Positions 9,990-18,410 of a stretch of DNA of 26,809 nt are shown piece by piece. The stretch covers positions 146,300 to 173,108 of the forward strand of contig MNCI01000135.1 in assembly GCA_015680685.1 (NCBI GenBank). Reading direction: 5' to 3'. Position numbers and translations under genes: made by a program. The stretch is from Gnetum montanum (taxonomy: Eukaryota > Streptophyta > Gnetopsida > Gnetales > Gnetaceae). A model generated the notes under the pieces. It did not search any database, had not been told where the DNA came from, and saw only the letters and a list, made by a program, of their open reading frames with translations. The first letter of the stretch is position 1, and each line of letters begins with the position of its first letter.

Positions 9990-10690
9990 AAAAGAGGGTT
10001 CCTTGTATGTTTTGCATGTTGCAATTGTCAATAATATGGGGACAACAACAATAGAAAATCTTAATTTGTGGCACATCATCATCATCATCCTCACCTTGTC
10101 CTTGGCCACATGAGTTCTTTTTTGCCATTCGCCTCTAGGATGAGTTAGATCCTTGTTTATTTGTAGTTTCTTCAAATCATTTTCAATTGTTTTTTTTTCT
10201 ATGCCTTCTTTGGTATTCATTTCAATGGCTTTCCTAGAATAGTGATGTAGCAACATTTGTTTATAGGCTCATTGTCTGATCTTCTTTCCACATGACCAAA
10301 CCATCTAAGCTACTATTCTTGTAGCTTATTTGAAATAGAAGCCACTACAAGTCTTCCTTTGATGTTTGTATGATGTAGTTTATCTCTTCTAGTAATATTC
10401 AATATTCATCGAACTATTCACATTTTTGCCACATTGATTTGTTGTTCATGCCTCTTTTGTATTACCAAACATTAAATGGCATATAAGATAGTAGGGTTGA
10501 TTGTTGTTTTGTAAAATTTCTCCTTTAATTTTATTGGTATTCTTTTATTACCTAGAGCACCACTAGCATGTCTCCATTTTAACCATCCTACCTCAATTCT
10601 ATTTTTGATATCTATATCAGTTTCACCATCTATTTGGAGGATTGATCCTAGGTAGTGAAATTGTTTACAGTGAGGGACTTTTTTCCCCTG
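9990..10690 (-). pseudogene. RTE-type LINE fragment, 3' part of ORF2
   Basis: Minus-strand translation, with several stops and frame changes, gives the C-terminal part of a plant RTE reverse transcriptase in the right order. It reads F-H-Y-L-G-S-I-L-Q (about 10662-10636), I-E-V-G-W-L-K-W-R-H-A-S-G (about 10605-10560), K-L-K-E-K-F-Y-K-T (about 10540-10510), L-R-W-F-G-H-V-E-R-R (about 10310-10282), and R-G-E-W-Q-K-R-T-H-V-A-K-D (about 10140-10105). A GAT-repeat microsatellite on the minus strand (plus about 10077-10095) follows the last block, as RTE elements often end in simple repeats. The RT catalytic core is missing, so the copy is 5' truncated. It borders the copia fragment on its right. 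Confidence 0.78.
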
Positions 10691-10724
10691 ATCAATTTGT
10701 GGTACACATCTTTTCCAGTTTTAG

Positions 10725-10862
10725 TTTTGTAATGGATTTTGTAAAGATTGTGAGGTTGGAAAACCTAGATAAGTTAATTTTAAATGCAATGAATGTTATA
10801 GGAGCAAAAACAAGCTAGATTTGATTTATCTAGATGTGGCTAGGCTCACTACCCCATCTTTT
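10725..10862 (+). pseudogene. Ty1/copia pol, left piece (GAG-pre-integrase to integrase start)
   Basis: The plus strand encodes F-C-K-D-C-E-V-G-K-P-R, then K-C-N-E-C-Y-R-S-K-N-K-L-D-L-I-Y-L-D-V-A and L-T-T-P-S-F. This is the junction of the zinc-binding region and the integrase core of copia Pol (the pattern C..C..GK....F, then RSKN.LDL.H.D). The reading resumes with G-G-L-Q-Y-F-V-T-F on the far side of LINE copy A at about 13481. The two pieces are therefore one interrupted copia pol, and the LINE inserted into it. One stop (after K-P-R) breaks the frame. Upstream protease and Gag regions are not found; the RTE fragment lies there. Confidence 0.78.
10845..10862. repeat. Target-site duplication, left copy (18 bp)
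   Basis: CTCACTACCCCATCTTTT here matches CTCACTACTCCATCTTTT at 13465-13482 in 17 of 18 positions. The pair brackets LINE copy A exactly, next to its A-rich 3' end, and lies within the copia integrase reading frame. Confidence 0.88.
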
Positions 10863-13464
10863 TCTTTTCTTGAGAGAAGATTGGGAATATATTATAGTCG
10901 CAAAACAAGTCAAAAACAAACGTGGGGGTGAAAGAGGGTTCTTTTGGGGGATGGGGGGTGTGTTGGGGGTTGGGGGGAGGGAGCCCCCCCACAGAAAAGC
11001 AAAAAGGGGATGATTACCCTAAGGGGGTGGAGGGGACCCCAAGATTAGACAAAACCATAGAGAAATAAACAACATTCCATTGCAAGGAAAGCATACAAAA
11101 ACATTTGATTCTTGGGCCCTCAAGGTAGCCATTCTTAAAATCCCATCCCAAAAAATCGATGGATAGCATTGGACACCCTTTTGGATTCTTGTAAACTTTG
11201 TCATCATATGGATCGAGGGAGCTTTGTACAAGGGTAGCATGGCCTTTCTTGTGTGTGGGCTATGTCTAAAATGGCCCTATGGTGTTTAGAAGCCATAAAA
11301 GCCACCATTTCCTGAAATTCTTTAGATTGATCTTCCCTTTGTTGACCCTCTTCAGCTCCTAGGTTCTTGGCTTTGTCAAGGTGGAGCTTGCTAGAAGTAG
11401 TGCTAATGAACTTGCATAGGGCAGCGTATGCTATGTTACAATTCACCCCTATGATCATGTATGGGCATCTCCTCATATGCAACTATCGTCAAGCATTGGA
11501 ATCATGGGTGGCATCTTAATTAATCCTCATTTATTGCTCATCCAAAATGGCCCAGGCTTGCTGTTGTTATTGCTCTTTCTCTCTCTTGAGGTGCTCTTGT
11601 TTTTCCCTAAGCATGTCCTACTTGATCTATGTGCAAAGTTGGTCCTCTAGTGCACATCTGAGGGCAACATCCTTCAACTCCCTTTGGTGCCTTTCTTCCT
11701 CAGCTACTTCTTTGCATTGTAGCACCTTTTGTTGAGCCTAACCTTTCCCGCTTCTTTGCTTGAACCCTAACTTTAATCTTGGTGGTGGCCCTAGAAAGGT
11801 TTGCTTCAAAGTTTGATTGGAGCTCCTAGCAAATTTGGTCCTCAGCCACAATAGTTGCTCTTGGAGGTTGGAGTGTTAGTCTCTAGTGGAGTCCTACTAG
11901 TTGGAACCCTCACCAGCCCACGTTGTTTCCTTGCCGCTCATCCATTGTTGCTAGGGTGGATAAGGAGGATGTGCCCTCTTGAGTCATTTTCCATTGCTTA
12001 TAAATCACAACATAAGAGGAGTGTTTGACAAGTGATAGGTCCAGTGGTTGCGTAGCCTGCCAAAGGGGAAGAATAAGGTCAAAGTGACGACATTGCTGCT
12101 CTTGTTGAAGAGAAGCCAAGAACAATTTAGGCAAATTGACCGGTCACCCTAACTTCAAGTAGTAGAGGAAAGTGAAATGAGCACCTTGCAACTTTCCCAC
12201 ATTTCTGAACTGAATGAAGGATTTTTCTATAAGCTTTGCCACATCTTGCCACTCGTTTTTGGCATTGGCCTATTGAAAAAGCTTTCAGCATCTTGCAGGC
12301 CACACCTCGTGGGCACCACCACTTCACCCATCGTTAGTAGGCCTAGGTACCCCACAAGGGCCATTTCCATGAGGTTGACATAGATGCCACGAAAAGTAGT
12401 GAAATCCCATTTTCACCTTCTATAGAAAGGGCATCTAAAAGGTTGGGTTCTCTCATAAGTAGGAGAAGAAGGTCTCCCCATCTAACCTCCACCACCATGT
12501 CCCAAAGCAGTTGGTTCCTCTGAAACCATTTGCAATTTGGCTCATACATGGGTGTGACCTCCATCATCATAGTGGCCTCCTTCCATAGTCGACCAGCCTC
12601 CTTCCATAGTTGACCAGCAAGCAGGGCAATTTGCGCTAGAGGTTTAAGCAAGCTTGGAAGATATGTTCACTTTGTGCATGCTAGAGTAGCCAGAGCACAA
12701 CACTAGTTGGAGAGTTGCTATGAAGTTGCAACGACAATGTGAGCCAAATGTCCTCAAGACGGTGGTGGTAAAGGGACAAAGCTAAGCGAAATGTTGTAAA
12801 TTGTCAACTACAACGTGGTAGAGAGGGTAGGTGGTATTAATTGGGAGGCTATGATTTCATAGTAAACCTCAAATCAGGAGCTCGCCTTAGACAATAAGGT
12901 AGAGGAAGCATTTAATTTTTTCTGATAATTGCATCCTCTAAACATTCTGCCAGCTATGGGTTGAGGTGTATTTGCATTTAATGACTTCTTGTGGCTAAGC
13001 ATGCATTGGCTCCCATTGGGCAAGTTTTTGTGCATAAGTGCAGAGGTTATGCCAAAGGTGGGAATTTGATGTCCCCGCATTCCAAGGTTGGTACTTGTTT
13101 CTTAATATGGCCACTCATTGTGCCTAGCCTGCATTGTTCTGCATGAATTGGTTGATATGTCCTTGGTATCCTATTAGGATTGTGTCCTCAAAATGCACCA
13201 CCTCCAGACCCCTTGAGGCCTTTGGCTAAGCCACCTTCTCCCAACAGACAAGGTGTGTTTGGTCCCCTCCCTTTCCTTCCAATCAAATGAAGTTCCAAAC
13301 TATTTGATCCACTTTCCTGATAACTCCTTTCAGAGGTGCAGTGACAGAGGCGACAAATATGGCCATGGTAAAGAGGACCGACGAGGCAAGAAGCATTTGC
13401 CCCTTACCAGTAAGAAAATGGGAAGTCGAGTGTTCCAATCTAGTTTGGATCTTATGGATAAGTC
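10863..13464 (-). mobile_element. L1-type LINE copy A, 5' truncated, inserted in copia
   Basis: This 2.6-kb insertion lies between 18-bp duplications at 10845-10862 and 13465-13482. Reading the minus strand from 13464, it starts in the ORF2 region after the RT core (F-L-T-G-K-G-Q-M-L-L-A-S-S-V at about 13410) and continues with V-I-R-K-V-D-Q-I-V-W-N-F and G-L-E-V-V-H-F-E-D. The end of ORF2 and the 3' module follow. It closes with the tail cccaatcttctctcaagaaa (plus 10870-10889). Each block aligns in order with copy B (plus strand, 20740-23247). The 5' truncation and the long duplications are typical of target-primed reverse transcription. All reading frames are broken, with many TAG and TGA stops. 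Confidence 0.87.
11210..12651 (-). pseudogene. 3' coding module of LINE copy A
   Basis: After the last ORF2-like residues, the minus strand encodes three parts in order. A globular part includes V-T-P-M-Y-E-P-N at 12561-12538, L-L-W-D-M-V-V-E-V-R-W-G-D-L-L near 12510, L-L-D-A-L near 12440, and G-K-L-Q-G-A-H-F then V-N-L-P-K-L-F near 12180-12115. A Glu/Lys/Gln-rich coiled coil follows (about 11740-11530). A Cys/His part begins R-R-C-P-Y-M-I-I-G-V-N-C (11473-11438) and ends S-K-H-H-R-A-I-L-D-I-A-H (about 11296-11261) and C-T-K-L-P. Several frameshifts separate these. Each block has a counterpart in the same order and spacing in copy B. The globular part reminds me of plant transposon-associated domains found in repetitive gene families, but I cannot confirm this. 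Its role is unknown. Confidence 0.6.
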
Positions 13465-13482
13465 CTCACTACTCCATCTTTT
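13465..13482. repeat. Target-site duplication, right copy (18 bp)
   Basis: CTCACTACTCCATCTTTT differs at one position from the left copy at 10845-10862. The copia integrase reading continues directly from it (P-S-F-G-G-L-Q-Y-F). Confidence 0.88.
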
Positions 13483-14935
13483 GGTGGTTTACAATATTTT
13501 GTTACATTTATCAATAATTATAGTCATAAAATTTAGATATATCCATCTAAATCAAATGATATGATGATTGGTGTATTTAAGCGATTTGTTGCGCAGGTTG
13601 AAACACAAACATGGTTGAAAGTAAAAAGGTTTTTTTTTTTTGTTTTTGTTTTTTGTTTTTGCAGATAACAAAGAGAAATATATTTCATCCTGCTTTTCTT
13701 AATGTTTGTTTTAAAAAGAGAATAATCCAGATTTGTTCTACTGTAGAAACACTGTAATAGAATGGAGTGGTAGAGATGTGGAACAAAGCATTATTGGAAC
13801 ATGCCAGGAGTATGGTGGTTGGAGCAAATTTACCAAAAATATTTTAGGCTGATGTAGTAAGCATTGTTGCATATCTTATTAGTAGGTTACCTTGTTCAGC
13901 TCTAGATGAAAAAATTAGAGAGATTATATGGAGGGAAAGGGGCTATCTTATAAGTACTTGAGAGTTTTTAGAAGTGAAGCATATGTTCAAGTGCAAAAAT
14001 CCAACAGGTTCAAGTTAGATGAAATGGCACATAGATGTATTTTTGTTGGATATGGTATTAATCTTGACTATAGATTTTGGTATCTTATTTCTAGAAAAGT
14101 AATAAGGTCTAGATATGTACTCTTTAGAGAATATTCTTTCTTCTAGCCCAAGTAGGTTGAGGATGGTTAGGAAAAATTCTAATTCCAATGTTCCATAGGA
14201 TTTCCATAAGATGTCCTTATTATGACAATGATGATGGTTAGCAACATGAAGTTGTTTCTGAGAGTAATATACCAATTTCACAAGGTGTATTAAGTGATAA
14301 TAAAAATGAAGAACATGAAGAGAACAACAAAAAGCGAAGAATCAGTTGCAATTGAAAATAACAAAGTTAAAAAAAAAAAAAAAACACTCGTGTATTGGGT
14401 AGGGAGGTCTATACATGAAACAAAGTCAATTGATAGGTATTCTTTCTTTGAATTATGCATTGCTTATTGACTGTGGAGAACTAGATACTTTTGTAGAAGC
14501 TAAATTATCTCCAAATGTAGAGAAATGGGATGCAACTATGAAAGAAGAATGACAATCCTTAAAGAAAAATGATACATGGGATTTAGTGCCTTTGCTTAAA
14601 GGAAGGAAAGTGGGTCTATATATTGAAGACTAACTCAAATAATTAGAAAACATACAAGCAAGATTGGTGGTAAAGGATTTGGATAAAAGCTTGGTATTGA
14701 TTTCACAAAATTTTTCACCAATTAAACATCTCTCAAATAGAATTATTTTATCGTTTTTTGCTTGTTTGGACATGCAATTGGAGAAGCTAGATATTAAAGT
14801 AGCCTTTTTGCATGGTGACCTTGAAGAAGATGTATACATGCAACAACTTGAAGGGTTTATAGATGGTAAATACCCTAATCTAGTTGTTAAGTTTAATAGA
14901 AGTTTGTATGGCCTAAAATAAGCTGCCTCATAATG
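13465..14935 (+). pseudogene. Ty1/copia pol, right piece: integrase and RT N-terminal part
   Basis: From 13475 the plus strand reads P-S-F-G-G-L-Q-Y-F-V-T-F-I-N-N-Y-S (integrase core; N where the catalytic D of I-D-D-Y-S is expected). Next are G-V-F-K-R-F-V-A-Q-V-E-T-Q-T (about 13570-13615), A-L-L-E-H-A-R-S-M (about 13790), and Y-L-R-V-F-R-S-E-A-Y-V-Q-V with C-I-F-V-G-Y-G and K-V-I-R-S-R-Y-V-L-F (13953-14125, the integrase C-terminal region). The RT start follows: K-W-D-A-T-M-K-E-E (about 14525), A-R-L-V-V-K (about 14660), L-D-I-K-V-A-F-L-H-G-D-L-E-E (14788-14830) and S-L-Y-G-L-K (about 14903-14920). The catalytic Y-V-D-D motif and RNase H are not found, so the 3' part is deleted. A T-rich slippage block at 13630-13664 and several frameshifts interrupt it. 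Confidence 0.85.
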
Positions 14936-15340
14936 CCATCGTTTGGGACCTTGTTTTAGATCAAGGATTCAAGATGTTTGCGCACAATGACTTCCCGACT
15001 TGAGCTATTTGACGAATCTCACATGCACTTTTTTTGTGGGCTGGCCATAAAGTTTGGAACGGGTATAAACTCCTATCAAGCTTACACATTGGATTTGAGT
15101 ATTTTTTGTCTATGAATCCTTTGGGCTATTGCATGCATATTTTGTCTTCAAGATCACTATGCAGGAAGGTTATTTTAATATCTAATTACTCTAATTCCAA
15201 ATTCAAACAAGCGACTGTTGGGATTTTGAGTAGCGAAAGTTGAAAATGTGTGGAAGATTTTTCTTGAAATTTATCAATTCTTATCAAAGTTTGAGTTTTT
15301 GAAGTGTACCATGTGTCGTGATTAATTGACCACTCATGGT
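14936..15340. other. Unassigned; possible start of a decayed copia LTR
   Basis: No coding domain is recognised after the copia RT breaks off. At 15207 the sequence TGTTGGGATTTTGAG resembles the usual 5' end of copia LTRs (TGTTGG). I find no polypurine tract before it and no clear LTR end, so this is only a suggestion. Confidence 0.3.
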
Positions 15341-15361
15341 TGTGAAGGCATCATTTCTAGT

Positions 15362-15424
15362 GGTGATGTGACCATTGGTGCTGGTGAAGTGACTATTAGT
15401 GCTAGTGAAGTCACAATTGGTCGT
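15362..15424 (+). repeat. Three 21-bp tandem units
   Basis: Three imperfect 21-bp units follow each other at 15362, 15383 and 15404, with a partial fourth from 15425. In one plus-strand frame they encode a 7-residue repeat (G-D-V-T-I-G-A, G-E-V-T-I-S-A, S-E-V-T-I-G-R), open from about 15322 to the stop near 15470. The period is a multiple of three and the substitutions largely keep the residues. No protein family is recognised. Confidence 0.7.
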
Positions 15425-15624
15425 GGTAAGGTCATGGAAGAGGAAGAATCAAAACTAAGTATCCCCTGACTAATGCCACAAGTCTTGAAAAGGTTGTGGT
15501 AGGTGTACCTTAACCTTTCAAATGATCATGGGTGCTGGTGGAGGGACCATTGATCATGGCAAAACTGAAAATTTTAATATCTTGAGTTTTACTGATTGGA
15601 TTTTGACGAAACTTGCTTCATTGG

Positions 15625-15712
15625 ATTTATAGGATAGGCTCCTTCCACTTGATTTGTTGGTCAAGTTCATTTATAGGATAGGCTCCTTCCACTTGATTTG
15701 TTGGTCAAGTTC
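15625..15712. repeat. 44-bp tandem duplication
   Basis: Two head-to-tail copies, 15625-15668 and 15669-15712, are identical over their length (starting atttataggataggctcctt and ending ggtcaagttc). The identity suggests a recent replication-slippage event in an otherwise old, decayed region. Confidence 0.9.
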
Positions 15713-16997
15713 CTTGGAAACATTGCACATAAGTATATATATTTAAAAGAATCATTTATACTAAGCAAAATGTACCTCTTTCAACCCTTGTGGCATAACA
15801 TTAAGATTTTTTTGTTTTGTTTTCTTTCTGAATATGATTGCTCAATAATTAGCATTTGCATAGTACCTCTTAGAGATAATATATCCAAAACTTATATGAA
15901 CACACACTAAAGAAAGTATGTGAGATACCTACACTGGTATATATAAAGTACACAAAGAAACATTCTAATTAGTTTAAGAAATCATTCTGTTGCATCTAGG
16001 TCATACAACACAGGAACAATCAAAGCATACTAATAACCTCTCTTGAGGCTCCCCGCGGACCCTGCCTTGCCATAGAACTCCCCAGTTGCCTTTGCCCCAG
16101 TCCTAGTTGTGCCTCCCTCGTCTTCCTCCATTGCTGCACTGCTCCTCCTAAAGCCCTTGAATGTGTCCTGCTGCCCTGCCATGTTGCTCTGCCTAGAGCC
16201 CTTGAGCGAGCCCTCCTCCATCTCATTATTCTACCCCAAGCCCGTCACCCTTTCTTTCAAACTATTCCATATTTCAAAGCTGCACCATATTTGAAATAAA
16301 GCCCGTCACAAAAGAAAGTATATGTGGATGTGCCATAAAAAATAGTGATAGCTTAGCACTGTGGAAAGCTACACTGCACAGCTAAATCTATGAAAAAACT
16401 GATGTTGGCAGAAGTTGATTCTCCCTCTTTGATTGTTCCATGTCAATATTCAAGAAAAGCCGAAAAAAACTCTGAAGTTTTTCACGGGATTCTGACCCTT
16501 GTGCGTAGGATTTGTTAACGTCTCCATTAACATCTGATGCTAAAACATATATCAAGTTATTTTCAAAAAGTCAAACGGAAAGTGGCGTGGAATCTGTCAA
16601 CTCTAACAGGGAATTAATATGCCTGGTTCACAATAAAATAGTATTTGCCATTAAGAATCATAAAAAAGTCATTTCCTGCTTACGAGTATGTATAGCTGTA
16701 TAACTAGGGGTTATCATGACAATTGTTTTGGATCGTTTAAATATGAAAGGAACATTGGTGATAAATGTTCTGAAGAGTAAAATTTCACCCTCTGTATCTT
16801 AGTTTTGCCTATCCAGTAGTTATTATTCAAAGCTCATGAGCTACTGTAAACTTATATACATGATTATTGATAGGTAACTTAGTAGTCACTACCAATGCTT
16901 TCCAGCAGTGTTCAGATTCAAAATGAATACATCTATAGAGATTCTTAATGGTGCATTTTTTAACACATATAAATGAGATTCATTGTCTGATCCACAG
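15713..16997. other. Intron 1, 3' part, with a GC-rich patch
   Basis: Apart from a GC-rich patch at about 16040-16230, this stretch is AT-rich and shows no gene. The patch has open reading on the minus strand in two frames (63 and 68 codons) and a 45-bp direct repeat (CCTAAAGCCCTTGA at 16147-16160 and CCTAGAGCCCTTGA at 16192-16205). Neither frame contains a recognisable domain. The last 50 bp before 16998 forms the splice acceptor of exon 2 (ttgtctgatccacag). Confidence 0.45.
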
Positions 16998-17157
16998 GAA
17001 TGTATAAAAAGTCTATACGATTTACAAGGGTAGGAGAGCCAGTTAAGTCCCATGCTTCAGATGCAGATTTTGGGGTTGCCTACAATGATAGTGAGGAAAA
17101 GCAAATGGATAGTTCAGTTTTGGCAAATAAACCTCAAAGTGAAGTTGTTTCAGATCC
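16998..17157 (+). CDS. PAM71-HL: PAM71-HL/CMT1-like chloroplast Mn transporter, exon 2
   Basis: This 160-bp exon has a good acceptor (gatccacag before 16998) and a near-consensus donor (GTAAGTTG from 17158). The first two bases complete an Arg codon with exon 1. Then follow 52 codons, M-Y-K-K-S-I-R-F-T-R-V-G-E-P-V-K at the start and an acidic, Ser-rich stretch ending S-E-V-V-S-D. The final two bases (cc) form Pro with the first base of exon 3. The early part is basic like the end of a transit peptide; the rest reads as the variable linker between the cleavage site and the first membrane helix. It has no diagnostic domain. Support comes from splice-site quality, an open frame bounded by both sites, and exact phase with exon 3. 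Confidence 0.6.
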
Positions 17158-18104
17158 GTAAGTTGAAATGTCCAATTCTTCTTTGATTGTGAAAATGCCT
17201 TTACAGTGCTTTGCATCAGTTTTAGAATTTGATAACATTTTTAATACTTAGCATGGTTCTTCAATACGCTAACAGAATTAATTTACTTTGTTATAGTCAT
17301 TTCTTGTGTTTGTGTTTTGCAAGTACCTGCAACTATAATCTGTTTCATGCCAAACCAAAGTTAATGATTGAAAATAATAAAATATAGACCTTTCAGGAAT
17401 CTATCCTTAAAGCATTGTCAAAACAATTCTTTCTTGCAATTAGCGTTGTTTCTTTTGTGACAAATCCTTGGTTGCCAAATGCATCGGAACTAGTCTTGAT
17501 CAACAAGCAATGAAGGAGGCTTCCTATTGAAATAACCAATTGCCTTTTTTTCCCTTTAAAACCTTTAAATTATCACTAAAACTTCATTGGAAAAATCACA
17601 CATTGGATCATTTAAATCCATATTCTTGAACATCTCACTAGCAATAGAAACTACATTTACATATGTGGAAATAAGATCCACTGACAATTAAATTTTCTCT
17701 TCTTCAAGGAGATAATTTTGGCCAAAATGACCTTTGCCGACATGGAATTACGAGTAGTGGTAGAAGGTTAGACTTGCCAAAATTTTCTTAATGAGAGAGC
17801 TATCATCTTAATGATCATGATCCAGTTTTGTTTTTATTTTAACTAACCATTGGGAAATTTTGAATGAACTTATCGTTTAAGTTAAAACATTTAATATTAT
17901 TAATAAAGCTTGTTGGTTTCTTCATTAGGGATATACGTTAATATGTTAATCTACATAGAATGTTAATACCAATATTATTTGCTTCTTACAACTTTATAGT
18001 GAAACTTGTATTCACCTTCATAATTACATCATCCTCATCGTCTTGGTGCATTTATCCCAACAATATTGGCTTACCTATTAGGGGCAAAATTACCTAACCT
18101 ATTA
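17158..18104 (+). other. Intron 2, 5' part: no gene seen
   Basis: AT-rich sequence without a recognisable domain, LTR or RNA gene. Near its end the 9-bp phrase cctattagg occurs twice (about 18075 and 18099). Base composition rises sharply in GC at about 18105, where LINE copy B appears to begin. Confidence 0.5.
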
Positions 18105-18410
18105 GGCTCGTTGCTCCCCTTTGGTCTCCCTGGCTTCCTCGTCCTTGGCTGAGTTGATTGTGCTTGGCATCAAGCTTCCCCCCCTCAGCAATTGGGTTCA
18201 TGTCGTCTGGGGGAGCACAATATCTCAAAAGCCCGAGGAGGCCTGCCCACACTTAGAGGAGTTTGGTTGCACTTCGGTGGTATTGGAGGAGGGCCAACTG
18301 TGTTGCCCCTCTGAAAGCCTGGTGCGGGATAAGCAGACAAAAAGGAATATTGACTTAGGACTATAGCGGACCCTGTGGGAGGTCTACTAGCACCGCTTGA
18401 CCGGTCACAC

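Noticed and set aside
12177-12383. Plus-strand ORFs within 11547-12383
   Set aside because: They are antisense to the coding module of LINE copy A and have no domain of their own.
18050-18110. Target duplication for LINE copy B
   Set aside because: Only attggc is shared with the 3' flank at 23246-23251; six bases is too short to support it, and the 5' end of the copy is not sharply defined.
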